This document shows positions 32,633-41,903 of a stretch of DNA of 64,000 nucleotides, piece by piece. The position numbers were made by a program, and so were the translations under genes. Numbering within the stretch: the first letter of the stretch is position 1; each line of letters opens with the position of its first letter. The DNA comes from Nocardioides gansuensis. Lineage in GTDB: Bacteria > Actinomycetota > Actinomycetes > Propionibacteriales > Nocardioidaceae. The notes below the pieces were generated by a model. The model was given only the letters and a program-made list of their open reading frames with translations, did no database searches and had not been told where the DNA came from. The stretch lies in assembly GCF_003076135.1 (NCBI RefSeq), contig NZ_QDGZ01000007.1, positions 124,001 through 188,000 on the forward strand, read 5' to 3'.

Positions 32633-33919
32633 GTGCCCTCCCTCCGTGAGTCCACCCCCGAGTCGCCCGCGCCCGTGCGCGCGGTGGCCAATGCGGTGGC
32701 GCAGTGGATCGACCGCCTGGGCGCGGTCTGGGTCGAGGGCCAGATCGCACAGGTGACCCGCCGGCCCGGAGTCGGCACCGTTTTCATGACGCTGCGCGAC
32801 ACGGTCGCCGACATCTCGGTGACGCTCACCTGCCAGCGGTCGCTGTTCGACTCGCTCAACCCTCCGCTCGTCGAGGGGGCGAGCGTGGTCGTCCATGCCC
32901 GGCCGTCGTTCTACGCCAACCGCGGGTCCTTCTCGCTCGCCGCCCGCGACATCCGGATGGTCGGCCTGGGCGAGCTGCTCGCCCGGCTCGAGCGGCGTCG
33001 CCAGCTGCTCGCCGCCGAGGGTCTGTTCGCCGCCGAGCTCAAGCGCGACCTGCCCTTCCTGCCGGGCGTCGTCGGGCTGGTGACGGCTCCTGGCAGCGCC
33101 GCCGAGCGCGACATCCTCGACAACGCGCGCCGCCGCTGGCCCTCGGTGCGGTTCGACGTGGTGCACGCCGCCATGCAGGGCCCGCGCTGCGCAGCCGAGG
33201 TGATGGACGCCCTCGACCGGCTGGAGCGGCGGCCCGAGGTCGACGTCGTGGTCGTCGCCCGTGGCGGCGGCTCGGTCGAGGACCTGCTCCCCTTCTCCGA
33301 CGAGGCTCTGGTCCGAGCCGTGCACGCGATGCGCACGCCGCTGGTCTCGGCGATCGGCCACGAGCAGGACCAGCCGTTGCTCGACCTGGTCGCCGATGTG
33401 CGCGCCTCGACGCCCACCGATGCGGCCAAGCTGGTCGTCCCCGACATGGCCGAGGAGCTGCGCGGCGTCACCTGGGCCCGCGACCGGCTGCGCCAGCTCG
33501 TCGTCCAGCGGGTTGCCCGTGAGCAGGAGCTGCTCGACCAGCTGCGCGCCCGGCCGGCGATGGCCGACCCCCGCGTGCTGCTCGACGCCCGCTGGTCGGA
33601 GGTCGCCGAGCTGCGAGACCGCGCCCGGCGCTGCCTCTCCCAGCGGATCGACCGGGCCGCCGACGACGTCGGCCACCACCGCGCCCGGGCCCGCGCCCTG
33701 TCGCCCCTCGAGACGCTGCGCCGGGGCTACGCCGTGCTCCAGGACGCGGACGGCCACGTCGTCACGTCCGTGAGCGCGCTCGCCACCGGCGCCCCCGTGA
33801 GCGTCCGGGTCGCCGACGGCCGGGTGCATGCCACCACCACCACGATCGAGCCGCTCGACGCGAACGGGTCCCAGACTGCAGCGGCACAGACAGGCCACCA
33901 GGAGGACGGCGATGACTGA
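32633..33919 (+). CDS. xseA: exodeoxyribonuclease VII large subunit
   Basis: 428 residues. N-terminal OB-fold domain (about 1-105, [20 protein letters not shown] and [20 protein letters not shown]), then the nuclease domain with [44 protein letters not shown] and [13 protein letters not shown], and a helical stalk to the C-terminus. With XseB it degrades single-stranded DNA from both ends. GTG start set by the -10 box at 32620-32625. Overlaps xseB by 8 bases. Confidence 0.95.
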   Translation: MPSLRESTPESPAPVRAVANAVAQWIDRLGAVWVEGQIAQVTRRPGVGTVFMTLRDTVADISVTLTCQRSLFDSLNPPLVEGASVVVHARPSFYANRGSFSLAARDIRMVGLGELLARLERRRQLLAAEGLFAAELKRDLPFLPGVVGLVTAPGSAAERDILDNARRRWPSVRFDVVHAAMQGPRCAAEVMDALDRLERRPEVDVVVVARGGGSVEDLLPFSDEALVRAVHAMRTPLVSAIGHEQDQPLLDLVADVRASTPTDAAKLVVPDMAEELRGVTWARDRLRQLVVQRVAREQELLDQLRARPAMADPRVLLDARWSEVAELRDRARRCLSQRIDRAADDVGHHRARARALSPLETLRRGYAVLQDADGHVVTSVSALATGAPVSVRVADGRVHATTTTIEPLDANGSQTAAAQTGHQEDGDD

Positions 33920-34136
33920 CAAGACGGTGCGCGACGAGGAGGGGCAGCCGCTCGGCTACGAGGCCGCCCGCGAGGAGCTCATCGACGTGGTGCGGCGCCT
34001 CGAGGCGGGCGGCTCGACGCTCGAGGAGTCGCTCGCCCTGTGGGAGCGCGGCGAGCAGCTCGCGCGGGTCTGCCAGGACTGGCTGGACGGAGCTCGCAAG
34101 CGGCTCGACGACGTGATCGGCGAGCAGCCGGAGTAG
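33912..34136 (+). CDS. xseB: exodeoxyribonuclease VII small subunit
   Basis: 74 residues with the XseB two-helix pattern [20 protein letters not shown] then [26 protein letters not shown] lies shortly upstream inside xseA, and the ATG overlaps the xseA end by 8 bases, as usual for this pair. Convergent with the DUF4245 gene. Confidence 0.95.
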   Translation: MTDKTVRDEEGQPLGYEAAREELIDVVRRLEAGGSTLEESLALWERGEQLARVCQDWLDGARKRLDDVIGEQPE

Positions 34137-34149
34137 CGTCCGGCGCGCC

Positions 34150-34686
34150 TCAGCGGGTCAGCGAGGTGACGTAGGCCTCGATCTCCGCGGCGGGCGCGGA
34201 GCCGTAGACGAGCACCGACTGCCGTCCCACCGTCGCGGTGTAGCCGGTGTCCCCGCCCTCGTCGGACCACGACTGCCACTCCCGGGCCACCGGCGAGTCG
34301 AGGGTGAGGGCATCGCCCTCGGCGGCCTCGGCGTCGACGTACTCCTCCGCCAGCGACTCAGCGCTCGCGTCGGCCTGCCGGATCCCGACGAAGTCCCCCT
34401 CGTCGGTGAGCACGCCCAGGCCCCAGCTGTCCCGCTCCCCGGGCACGACGTCGATGCTCGTCGCGATCCAGCCCTCGGGCAGCCGCGGGGGGTGCACCGG
34501 CCGGCTGCCGGCGGCCTGCAGCTGCTCCACGGCGGCGAGGTAGTCGATCGGCTCGGGCTCGATCTCCAGCTCCTCGCGGTTGAGCGCCCGGAACGCCACG
34601 AAGGCGCCGATCGCCAGGAGCGTGACGATGAGGGCACCGATGAGTCCGGACGTGGACCGCTGGTACCTGCCGGGCTGCTCGCTCAC
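34150..34686 (-). CDS. DUF4245 domain-containing membrane-anchored protein
   Basis: 178 residues from GTG 34686. An N-terminal membrane helix (about 14-34, GLIGALIVTLLAIGAFVAFRAL) is followed by an extracytoplasmic domain with the DUF4245 pattern (RPVHPPRLPEGWIATSIDVV, SWGLGVLTDEGDFVGIRQAD). Function unknown; frequent in Actinobacteria next to xseAB and glpX. An ATG three codons upstream touches the GGGAGG ribosome binding site directly, so the GTG with nine-base spacing is preferred. Confidence 0.8.
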   Translation of the reverse strand: MSEQPGRYQRSTSGLIGALIVTLLAIGAFVAFRALNREELEIEPEPIDYLAAVEQLQAAGSRPVHPPRLPEGWIATSIDVVPGERDSWGLGVLTDEGDFVGIRQADASAESLAEEYVDAEAAEGDALTLDSPVAREWQSWSDEGGDTGYTATVGRQSVLVYGSAPAAEIEAYVTSLTR

Positions 34687-34710
34687 GCCGCTCATCCTCC
34701 CAGCGGCGCG

Positions 34711-34771
34711 ATGGTCCGTGACGATCGGACCCTGCCGACCGGCTGACGAGGGTCCGATCGTCGCGGACCAT
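34711..34771. repeat. 23-bp inverted repeat made of two nested palindromes
   Basis: 34711-34733 and 34749-34771 are complementary with one mismatch around a 15-base loop. Each arm is itself palindromic: GGTCCG-N7-CGGACC at 34713-34731 and at 34751-34769, centres 38 bp apart. It lies in the divergent region between the DUF4245 gene and the molybdate operon. Either two operators for an unknown regulator or a transcribed hairpin. Confidence 0.6.
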
Positions 34772-34786
34772 CCCAGCGAGGAATCG

Positions 34787-34862
34787 TGCGCAGATGCGCC
34801 GACTCGGGTGAGCTTTCATGCGCAGATGCGCCGACTCGCTGGGCAAAGGCTCCGCAGATGCG
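34787..34862. promoter_or_regulatory. three palindromic iterons with 32-bp period upstream of the molybdate operon
   Basis: TGCGCAGATGCGCCGACTCG occurs at 34787-34806 and 34819-34838. A third core, CCGCAGATGCGG, is at 34852-34863. The CGCAGATGCG cores begin at 34789, 34821 and 34853, exactly 32 bp apart (about three helical turns). Each core is a palindrome with spacer GA, and the third keeps symmetry through a paired change (GCGCA/TGCGC to CCGCA/TGCGG). The third copy touches the -10 box of the regulator gene. Confidence 0.65.
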
Positions 34863-34863
34863 G

Positions 34864-34869
34864 CAGGAT
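34864..34869 (+). promoter_or_regulatory. possible -10 box (CAGGAT) of the molybdate operon
   Basis: CAGGAT lies six bases before the ATG at 34876 and directly after the third iteron. Confidence 0.35.
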
Positions 34870-34875
34870 GCAGGC

Positions 34876-35277
34876 ATGCCCAGGTACCGGTTCGCGGAAG
34901 CCGCCGAGCTGCTCGGCGTGAGCGACGACACCGTACGGCGCTGGGTCGAGGCCGGCCGCCTGCGGGCCCGGCCAGCCGACGAGCACGGGCCTGCGCGCGT
35001 GGAAGGCGCCGACCTGGCGGCCTTCGCCGAGTCGCTGGTCCACGAGCCCGACCGGGACCAGACCCGGGCCAGTGCCGTGAGCGCCCGCAACCGGCTCGTC
35101 GGCATCGTCACCCGGGTCAAGCGCGACCACGTGATGAGCCAGGTCGAGATGGTCTGCGGCCCCTACCACCTCACCTCCCTGATGAGCACCGATGCCGCGG
35201 ACGAGCTCGGCCTCGAGCCGGGCGTGCGCGCGATTGCGTCGGTCAAGTCCACCAACGTCGTCGTGGAGGTGCCGTGA
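34876..35277 (+). CDS. HTH-TOBE molybdate-responsive regulator (ModE-like function)
   Basis: 133 residues. An excisionase/MerR-like helix-turn-helix (residues 1-55, YRFAEAAELLGVSDDTVRRW) is joined to a single TOBE/Mop domain (about 68-133, SARNRLVGIVTRVKRDHVMS to GVRAIASVKSTNVVVEVP). TOBE domains bind molybdate or tungstate. This short HTH_17-TOBE arrangement is common in Actinobacteria at mod operons and differs from the longer proteobacterial ModE. Its stop overlaps modA's GTG (GTGA). Probable ligand of the iterons at 34787-34862 is this protein itself (inferred). Confidence 0.82.
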   Translation: MPRYRFAEAAELLGVSDDTVRRWVEAGRLRARPADEHGPARVEGADLAAFAESLVHEPDRDQTRASAVSARNRLVGIVTRVKRDHVMSQVEMVCGPYHLTSLMSTDAADELGLEPGVRAIASVKSTNVVVEVP

Positions 35278-36020
35278 GGCTGCTGGCAGCCCTGGCCCTC
35301 GTGCTCCCCCTGGCCGCCTGTGGGGGTGGCGACCAGGGGAAGGGCGACGCCGGGCAGCTCACCGTGCTGGCGGCCGCCTCGCTCACCGGCACGTTCACCG
35401 AGCTCGCGGAGGAGTTCGAGGACCGGCACCCCGGCGTCGAGGTCGAGCTCGCGTTCGGCTCCTCGACCACCCTCGCCCAGCAGGTCGCGGAGGGGGCGCC
35501 CGGCGACGTGCTCGCCACCGCCGACCTGGCCGCGATGGACCTCGCCGGGGACGCGGTCGACACCGACGCGACGGTCCGTGGCTTCGTCCGCAACGCGCTG
35601 GTCCTGGTGACTCCCCCCGACGACCCGGCAGGGATCGACGGGCTGGACGACCTGGCCGGCGAGGACGTGGACTACGTGGTCTGTGTCGACACCGCCCCCT
35701 GCGGCAGGGTCGCTGCTGCCGTGCTCGCCGAGGCGGGCGTCACCACCGACCCGGCGAGCGAGGAGGTCGACGTCAAGGCCGTGCTCGCCCGGGTGACCGC
35801 CGGTGAGGCCGACGCGGGGCTGGTCTACGCGACCGACGCGGTGGCCGCGGGCGACGCCGTACGCCGCGTCGACCTGCCGGAGCTCGCCGCCGCGACCACC
35901 GACTACGCCATCGCCCCGCTGGCCGACGGCGACAGCGACCTGGCCGCCGACTTCCTCGACCTGATCGCCTCGGACGAGGGGCGCGGGGTCCTCGAGGACG
36001 CCGGGTTCGTGGTGCCGTGA
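35274..36020 (+). CDS. modA: molybdate-binding lipoprotein
   Basis: 248 residues. Short lipoprotein signal MRLLAALALVLPLAAC. Mature ModA fold with the ligand-site segments LTVLAAASLTGTFTELAEEF, LAFGSSTTLAQQVAEGAPGDVLATAD and AGEADAGLVYATDA. It captures molybdate outside the cell for ModBC. GTG start overlaps the regulator stop, and its own stop overlaps the modB GTG, both as GTGA. Confidence 0.92.
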   Translation: MRLLAALALVLPLAACGGGDQGKGDAGQLTVLAAASLTGTFTELAEEFEDRHPGVEVELAFGSSTTLAQQVAEGAPGDVLATADLAAMDLAGDAVDTDATVRGFVRNALVLVTPPDDPAGIDGLDDLAGEDVDYVVCVDTAPCGRVAAAVLAEAGVTTDPASEEVDVKAVLARVTAGEADAGLVYATDAVAAGDAVRRVDLPELAAATTDYAIAPLADGDSDLAADFLDLIASDEGRGVLEDAGFVVP

Positions 36021-36808
36021 GTGTCCGGCTAGGCCGCATCCCGCTGGCGCTCTCGGTGCCCGCGACGCTCGCGGCACTCCTGCTCGTGCTGCCGCTGGTG
36101 ACCCTCGTCCTGGACACCCCGTGGCGAGACTTCGGCGGCCACCTCGTCTCCGAGGCGGTGCGTGACGCGCTGTGGATCACCGGGCTGACCAGCGTGCTCG
36201 CCGTGGTGGCCTGCCTGGTCGCCGGCACCCCGCTGGCCTGGGTGCTGGCCCGTGTCGACTTCCCCGGCCGGCGGGTGCTGCGTGCGCTCGTCACGGTGCC
36301 GCTGGTGCTGCCGCCCGTGGTGGCCGGCGTCGCCCTCACCACCGCGCTGGGCCGCACCGGGGTGATCGGCGGGCCGCTGCACGAGCTCACCGGGTTCGCC
36401 GTCCCGTTCACCACGGCCGGCGTGGTCATCGCCCACACGTTCGTGGCGCTGCCGTTCTACGTGCTCGCGGTCGAGGGTGCCCTGCGCACCTCGGGAGAGG
36501 CGTACGACGTGGTCGCGGCCACGCTGGGTGCCGACCGCTGGACCACCTTCCGCCGGGTGACGCTGCCACTCGCCATGCCGGGCGTGGTCGCCGGCGCCGC
36601 GCTGAGCTGGGCCCGCTCGCTCGGCGAGTTCGGCGCCACGATCACCTTCGCCGGCAACTACCCCGGCACCACCCAGACCATGCCCAGCCTGATCTACACG
36701 GCCCTGCAGGGCGACCCGGCCGTGGCCCAGACCCTCAGCATGGTGCTGCTGGTCGGCTCCCTGGCGGTCATCCTGGGCCTGCGGCACCGCTGGCTGGTGG
36801 CCCCGTGA
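36017..36808 (+). CDS. modB: molybdate ABC transporter permease
   Basis: 263 residues, five to six membrane helices starting PLALSVPATLAALLLVLPLV. The ModB signature region includes VPLVLPPVVAGVALTTALGR, the EAA loop EAYDVVAATLGADRWTTFRRVTLP and the trailing SWARSLGEFGATITFAGNYPG. GTG start with 4-base overlaps to modA and modC. Confidence 0.92.
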   Translation: MSVRLGRIPLALSVPATLAALLLVLPLVTLVLDTPWRDFGGHLVSEAVRDALWITGLTSVLAVVACLVAGTPLAWVLARVDFPGRRVLRALVTVPLVLPPVVAGVALTTALGRTGVIGGPLHELTGFAVPFTTAGVVIAHTFVALPFYVLAVEGALRTSGEAYDVVAATLGADRWTTFRRVTLPLAMPGVVAGAALSWARSLGEFGATITFAGNYPGTTQTMPSLIYTALQGDPAVAQTLSMVLLVGSLAVILGLRHRWLVAP

Positions 36809-37797
36809 CCCGCGCGCCCGGTCTGGCCGCACAGGTGGAGGTGCGGGGCCGGGTGGTGGCCGAGGTGCACGCCGAGCCGGGCGACGTCGTGGTGGTGATC
36901 GGTCCCAACGGCGCCGGCAAGTCGACCCTGCTCCGGGCGCTGGCGGGCGTCGTCCCGATGTCGGGCAGGGTCGAGGTGGCGGGGGTCGACTGGACCACCC
37001 TGCCCGTCCCGGCGCGCCGGCTCGGCTACGTCGTCCAGGACCGCTCGCTCTTCCCGCACCTGACCGCCCTGGACAACGTCGCCTTCGGGCCCCGGGCCCG
37101 CGGCGTACCCCGCCACCTGGCCGAGCAGACGGCGCGTGCCTGGCTGGACCGCTTCGGCGTGGGAGACCTCGCCCACCGGAGGCCGCGCGAGCTCTCCGGC
37201 GGGCAGGCACAGCGGGTCGCGATCGCCCGGGCACTCGCCACCGAGCCCGACCTGCTGCTCCTCGACGAGCCGTTCGCCGGCCTGGACGTCGGAGTGGCCG
37301 CAACCCTCCGGCTCGAGCTGGCGCGGCACCTCGCGGCCTACTCGGGTGTCGCGCTGCTCGTCACCCACGACGCGCTCGACGCCGTGACCCTGGGCAGCCA
37401 GGTCGTCGTGCTCGACGGCGGCCGCGTCGCCCAGACCGGGAGCCCGCAGGACGTGGCCGCCCGGCCGCGGACGGAGCACGTGGCCCGGCTCGTGGGGCTG
37501 AACGTGCTGCGCGACGGCGACACGTTCACCGCGTTCTCCCCTCGCGACGTCACGGTCAGCCTGGAGCCACCCCACGGCTCCGCGCGGCTGCAGTGGCACG
37601 GCAAGGTCTCCAGCGCCGTGCCGCACGGCGACGCCATCCGCCTCCGCGTCGAGTCCTCGCCGCCGCTGCTGGCGGATGTGACGCCCCAAGCAGGCGCGGA
37701 GCTGGGTCTTGCTCCGGGGCGCGCGGTGTGGCTGTCGGTCAAGGCCACCGCGGTGGACCGCTACGCGCATGATCCAGCGGGTGGCGCGCCCACCTGA
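36805..37797 (+). CDS. modC: molybdate ABC transporter ATP-binding protein
   Basis: 330 residues. Walker [10 protein letters not shown] (about 35-43), signature [16 protein letters not shown], Walker [14 protein letters not shown]-loop LLVTHD. A C-terminal TOBE domain (about 260-320, [20 protein letters not shown] to [12 protein letters not shown]) may sense molybdate. GTG start overlaps the modB stop. Confidence 0.92.
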   Translation: MTRAPGLAAQVEVRGRVVAEVHAEPGDVVVVIGPNGAGKSTLLRALAGVVPMSGRVEVAGVDWTTLPVPARRLGYVVQDRSLFPHLTALDNVAFGPRARGVPRHLAEQTARAWLDRFGVGDLAHRRPRELSGGQAQRVAIARALATEPDLLLLDEPFAGLDVGVAATLRLELARHLAAYSGVALLVTHDALDAVTLGSQVVVLDGGRVAQTGSPQDVAARPRTEHVARLVGLNVLRDGDTFTAFSPRDVTVSLEPPHGSARLQWHGKVSSAVPHGDAIRLRVESSPPLLADVTPQAGAELGLAPGRAVWLSVKATAVDRYAHDPAGGAPT

Positions 37798-37814
37798 AGG
37801 CCGCTCCAGATGGG

Positions 37815-37820
37815 TACCAT
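37815..37820 (+). promoter_or_regulatory. -10 box (TACCAT), leaderless promoter of glpX
   Basis: TACCAT lies six bases before the ATG at 37827. Confidence 0.5.
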
Positions 37821-37826
37821 GCGGCC

Positions 37827-38837
37827 ATGAGCCCCAGCGAGACTCCGGCACGCCCCGACCGCAACCTGGCCCTCGAGCTCGTGCGGGTGACGGAGGCGGC
37901 CGCGATGGCCGCAGGCCGCTGGGTGGGCCGCGGCGACAAGAACGACGCGGACGGCGTGGCCGTCAACGCGATGCGCGTGATGATCTCGAGCATCGGCATG
38001 CGCGGCACGGTCGTGATCGGGGAGGGCGAGAAGGACAACGCCCCGATGCTCTACAACGGCGAGCAGGTCGGTGACGGGACCGGGCCGGAGTGCGACGTCG
38101 CGGTCGACCCGATCGATGGCACCACGCTGACCGCCAAGGGCATGAACAACGCCATCTCGGTGCTCGCGGTCAGCCCGCGCGGCTCGATGTACGACCCGTC
38201 GGCCGTCTTCTACATGGAGAAGCTCGTCACCGGCCCGGAGGCCGCCGACGCCGTCGACATCCGCTACCCCGTCGCCGAGAACATCCACCAGGTCGCGAAG
38301 GCCAAGGGCAGCTCGACGCGCGACGTCACCGTGGTGCTCCTCGACCGCCCGCGGCACGCCCGGCTCGTGGAGGAGATCCGCGCGACCGGGGCCCGCATCA
38401 AGTTCATCACCGACGGCGACGTCGCCGGCGCGATCATGGCCGCCCGCCCGGACACCGGCATCGACCTGCTGCTCGGCGTCGGCGGCACACCCGAGGGCAT
38501 CATCGCCGCCTGTGCGATGAAGTGCCTGGGCGGCGTCATCCAGGGTCGTCTGTGGCCGACCGACGACGAGGAGCGCCAGCGCGCCATCGACGCCGGCCAC
38601 ACCCTCGACCCCGAGCACATCCTCACCACGGACGACCTGGTCACCGGTGACGACTGCTTCTTCGTGGCCACCGGCATCACCGACGGCGAGCTGATGCGCG
38701 GCGTGCGCTACCGCGCCAACGGCGCGACCACCCACTCACTCGTGATGCGCTCGCGCTCCGGCACGATCCGCAACATCATCTCCGAGCACCAGCTCTCGAA
38801 GCTCCGCGACTTCTCCGCGATCGACTTCGACAACTGA
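37827..38837 (+). CDS. glpX: class II fructose-1,6-bisphosphatase
   Basis: 336 residues. Lithium-sensitive phosphatase fold with [13 protein letters not shown], the metal motif [12 protein letters not shown], and the GlpX segments [20 protein letters not shown] and [20 protein letters not shown]. GlpX is the main gluconeogenic FBPase of Actinobacteria. Has its own leaderless promoter 30 bases after modC. Confidence 0.96.
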   Translation: MSPSETPARPDRNLALELVRVTEAAAMAAGRWVGRGDKNDADGVAVNAMRVMISSIGMRGTVVIGEGEKDNAPMLYNGEQVGDGTGPECDVAVDPIDGTTLTAKGMNNAISVLAVSPRGSMYDPSAVFYMEKLVTGPEAADAVDIRYPVAENIHQVAKAKGSSTRDVTVVLLDRPRHARLVEEIRATGARIKFITDGDVAGAIMAARPDTGIDLLLGVGGTPEGIIAACAMKCLGGVIQGRLWPTDDEERQRAIDAGHTLDPEHILTTDDLVTGDDCFFVATGITDGELMRGVRYRANGATTHSLVMRSRSGTIRNIISEHQLSKLRDFSAIDFDN

Positions 38838-38846
38838 GTCGGGCGC

Positions 38847-39698
38847 TCAACCGGCGGCGTCGAGCCGCGCAGGCCGCAGCGCCCCCAGCACCTCGTCGAT
38901 GACCCGCGGGTCGACGGCCATCCCCACGTGGGAGGCCCGCACCTCGACCGGCAGCGCAGCCGGGTCGATGCACGCCCGCCAGTCGACGATGCCGTCGCGC
39001 CTGCTGTAGATCGCGGTGAAGTCGACGTCGTCGGACAGCGGCGCGCGCGCCTCCTCGAAGCTCTGCCGCGCACACTCCCCCGCCACGCAGTCCACGGACA
39101 TGAGCCCGGGCACTCCGGCACGGCTCAGCCGGACGAGGGCGTCCAGGCTGGCGGCGAGCGACACGTGGTGCGCCCCGGGCGCCAGCATCGGGCTGCCCAT
39201 GGTGACGATCCCGGCGACCAGGTCGGGGCGGCGGGCCGCGACCCCGCGGGCCAGCATGCCGCCGAGGCTGTGGCCGACGATCCGCACCCGGGAGCCCCGG
39301 CGGTCCGCGATGTGTTCGAGCCGCTCCTCCAGCGCATCCGCCGCGGTGAGCGTGCAGCCGATGTTGGCGTGGATGTGCGAGCGGTAGGTGCGCAGTCCCT
39401 GCACGCGCAGCGCCCGGGCCATCAACGCGAGCGAGCCGTCGCCCGCCAGGAAGCCGGGCACGAGGAGGACCGGCTCGTCGCCGCGGCGCGGCGCCCTGGC
39501 GGCGTACGGCGTGTGGCGGCGCACGTGGGCCTCGTGCACGGCGCGCCACGCATAGCGACCGACCTCGCCCACGACGCTCGACTCCCGCAGCACCGCGACC
39601 GCGGCCGGCGGCTCGAAGCCGTCGGGCCGCAGGAAGTCCGCCAGCACCGACGCGGTGCGGGCGGCAGCCCGGTCAGCGGAGCGTGTGAAGGACGTCAC
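38847..39698 (-). CDS. alpha/beta hydrolase, lipase/esterase type
   Basis: 283 residues, no clear signal peptide. LLVPGFLAGDGSLALMARAL gives the oxyanion-side strand, GHSLGG (about residue 142-147) holds the nucleophile serine, Asp in YSRRDGIVD and His in ASHVGMAVDP complete the triad. It resembles triacylglycerol lipase-like and PGAP1-like hydrolases of Actinobacteria. Convergent with glpX. GTG start supported by TAACGT eight bases upstream. Confidence 0.82.
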   Translation of the reverse strand: MTSFTRSADRAAARTASVLADFLRPDGFEPPAAVAVLRESSVVGEVGRYAWRAVHEAHVRRHTPYAARAPRRGDEPVLLVPGFLAGDGSLALMARALRVQGLRTYRSHIHANIGCTLTAADALEERLEHIADRRGSRVRIVGHSLGGMLARGVAARRPDLVAGIVTMGSPMLAPGAHHVSLAASLDALVRLSRAGVPGLMSVDCVAGECARQSFEEARAPLSDDVDFTAIYSRRDGIVDWRACIDPAALPVEVRASHVGMAVDPRVIDEVLGALRPARLDAAG

Positions 39699-39706
39699 AG
39701 CTGTTC

Positions 39707-39712
39707 ACGTTA
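39707..39712 (-). promoter_or_regulatory. -10 box (TAACGT), leaderless promoter of the lipase-like gene
   Basis: TAACGT lies eight bases before the GTG at 39698. Confidence 0.45.
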
Positions 39713-39789
39713 GCTCGGCGCGTGACCAATACGCGTGATTTCAATCATCCGCGAGCCCGGTGCCGGTGGGGCTGGTGTTCACTGGAAGC

Positions 39790-40767
39790 ATGACGCACCA
39801 GCCCGTCTCCGACACGCCCCCGGCGGACCCACGCCGGGCCGGCGTGCCCGTGTCCGAGGAGCTGCGCGCCCGGGTCAACACCCACGTCCAGGCCTCGGGC
39901 GTGGAGACCCCGGTCGAGCTGTGCTACCAGACCTTCGGCCGCCCCGATGCCGACCCGCTGCTGCTGGTGATGGGGCTCGGCGGCCCGATGACGTGGTGGG
40001 ACCCCGACCTCTGCACCCGGCTGGCGCGCGCCGGCTTCTTCGTCATCCGCTATGACAACCGCGACACCGGGCGCTCGACGCGGATCCCGGCGCGCGTCGG
40101 ACGGCCGCAGATCGTGCGGGCCTTCTCGACCGGCCGGGGACCGGCCCCCTACTCGCTGGGCGACATGGCCGACGACGCGATCGGCCTGCTCGACCACCTC
40201 GGCATCGAGGCGGCCCACGTGGCGGGCGTGTCGATGGGCGGGATGATCGCCCAGACGATGGCGATCGAGCATCCCGACCGGGTGCTCTCCCTGGCGAGCG
40301 TGATGTCGACCACCGGCGGCCGCACCGTGGGCTGGCAGAGCCCCCGGCTGTTCCCCGCCCTGCTCGCCCCCGCCGGCACCACGCTCGACGCCTACGTGAA
40401 GTCGAGCGCCCTGGTGTGGCGCCTGATCGGCTCGCCCGGCTACCCCGGCTCCCCCGAGGAGCGGCGCGCACGGGCCGAGGAGACGTGGGAGCGCGGGTTC
40501 AGCGCGAGCGGCGTGCTGCGCCAGATTCTGGCCGTGCTCACCCAGACCAACCGTCGCGCCCGGTTGGCGGAGGTGAAGGTTCCGACCGTGGTGATCCACG
40601 GGCTCGCCGACCGGATGGTGCACGTCAGCGGTGGGCGTGCGACGGCCGCGGCGATCGCGGACGCCGAGCTGCTCCTGCTCGAGGGCATGGGCCACGACTT
40701 GCCGGCCGGGCTCTTCGACACGTTCACCGAGGCGATCCGGCGCAACGCCGACCGGGCACGGGACTGA
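39790..40767 (+). CDS. alpha/beta fold hydrolase
   Basis: 325 residues. LLLVMGLGGPMTWWDPDLCTRLARAG is the start of the fold, YDNRDTGRST follows, nucleophile serine is in AGVSMGGMIAQTMA (about residue 150-156), Asp in VIHGLADRMVHVSGG, His in EGMGHDLPAGLF. Substrate unknown. An in-frame ATG ten codons upstream is possible; 39790 is preferred because hydrolases of this group begin with a short polar tail. Ends seven bases from the convergent galK. Confidence 0.82.
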   Translation: MTHQPVSDTPPADPRRAGVPVSEELRARVNTHVQASGVETPVELCYQTFGRPDADPLLLVMGLGGPMTWWDPDLCTRLARAGFFVIRYDNRDTGRSTRIPARVGRPQIVRAFSTGRGPAPYSLGDMADDAIGLLDHLGIEAAHVAGVSMGGMIAQTMAIEHPDRVLSLASVMSTTGGRTVGWQSPRLFPALLAPAGTTLDAYVKSSALVWRLIGSPGYPGSPEERRARAEETWERGFSASGVLRQILAVLTQTNRRARLAEVKVPTVVIHGLADRMVHVSGGRATAAAIADAELLLLEGMGHDLPAGLFDTFTEAIRRNADRARD

Positions 40768-40774
40768 TCCGGGG

Positions 40775-41881
40775 TCAGCCGTCGACCCGGTGCGCGCCCG
40801 GACCCGGCGTGACCGTGAACGCCACAGGCGGCGTGAAGCCGGCCTCGGCGAAAGCCTCTTCGACCTGCGCCGCGGCGCTCTCGACGGCCTCGGCCTCGAG
40901 CAGCCCGATCACGCAGCCGCCGAAACCGCCGCCGGTCATCCGCGCACCCAGCGCGCCGCCGGCCAGCAGCACCTCCACGGCGGTGTCGACCTCCGGCACC
41001 GTGATCCGGAAGTCGTCGCGCATCGAGACGTGCGACTGGGTGAGCAGCGGCCCGATCTCCCGCACCCGCCCGGCACGCAGCAGCTCGACGGTCTGGAGCA
41101 CGCGTGCGTCCTCGGTGACGATGTGGCGGGTGTAGCGCCGCTGCTCCTCCGCCCCCACCCCGTCGAGCCGCGCCAGCGCGGCGTCGAGGTCGTCGATCAC
41201 GACGTCCCGCAGGGCGGGTACGCCGAGCGCGGCAGCGGCCGCCTCGCAGCCCCGCCGCCGCGCGGCGTACTCCCCGTCGGCGTGGGCGTGCGGGGCCCGG
41301 CTGTCCACCACGAGCAGGGCCAGGCCCGCCCCGCCGAGGTCGAACGGCACGGGCTCGGCGGCGAGGTCGCGCATGTCGCAGAAGAGCACGTGCCCTTCCC
41401 GGCTGCGCAGGGAGGCCAGCTGGTCCATGCCGCCGGTCGGCGCGCCGACCACGTCGTTCTCGACCGCGCGGGAGAGGGCGAGGAGCTCGTCGGGCGCCAG
41501 GCCAAGGCCCAGGGCGTCGTCGAGCGCGGTGACGACGGAGCAGACGACCGCGGCCGAGGACGACAGTCCCGCGCCTGACGGCACGTCGCTGTCGACGGTC
41601 ACCTCGAGCGGCGGCACGTCGACGCCACGGTCGCGAAGGAGCCAGGCCGCGCCGAGCACGTAGCGCGCCCAGTCGGGGACCGCGGGAGCCTCGGCGAGAC
41701 CGGTGAGGGGGATGGCCACCTCGCCGTCCACCTGCGCCGAGCCGGCCCGGAGGCCGTCGCCTCCGGGCCGGACCGTCGCCGTGCAGGACGCCGCGATGGC
41801 GAACGGCAGGGTGAAGCCGTCGTTGTAGTCGGTGTGCTCCCCGATCAGGTTGACCCGACCGGGGGCACGCCACGTCGCCAC
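40775..41881 (-). CDS. galK: galactokinase
   Basis: 368 residues. Galactokinase signature GRVNLIGEHTDYNDG at residues 8-22, GHMP ATP motif PSGAGLSSSAAVVCSVV near 105, catalytic-region GAPTGGMDQLASL, and C-terminal GARMTGGGFGGCVIGLL. It phosphorylates galactose freed by the GH36 enzyme upstream. Last gene of the alpha-galactoside operon, 22 bases after the ATPase gene, with GGAGA eight bases before its GTG. galT and galE are not in the window. Confidence 0.95.
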   Translation of the reverse strand: MATWRAPGRVNLIGEHTDYNDGFTLPFAIAASCTATVRPGGDGLRAGSAQVDGEVAIPLTGLAEAPAVPDWARYVLGAAWLLRDRGVDVPPLEVTVDSDVPSGAGLSSSAAVVCSVVTALDDALGLGLAPDELLALSRAVENDVVGAPTGGMDQLASLRSREGHVLFCDMRDLAAEPVPFDLGGAGLALLVVDSRAPHAHADGEYAARRRGCEAAAAALGVPALRDVVIDDLDAALARLDGVGAEEQRRYTRHIVTEDARVLQTVELLRAGRVREIGPLLTQSHVSMRDDFRITVPEVDTAVEVLLAGGALGARMTGGGFGGCVIGLLEAEAVESAAAQVEEAFAEAGFTPPVAFTVTPGPGAHRVDG

Positions 41882-41903
41882 AGGCGATGTCTCCGGCTGC
41901 TGA

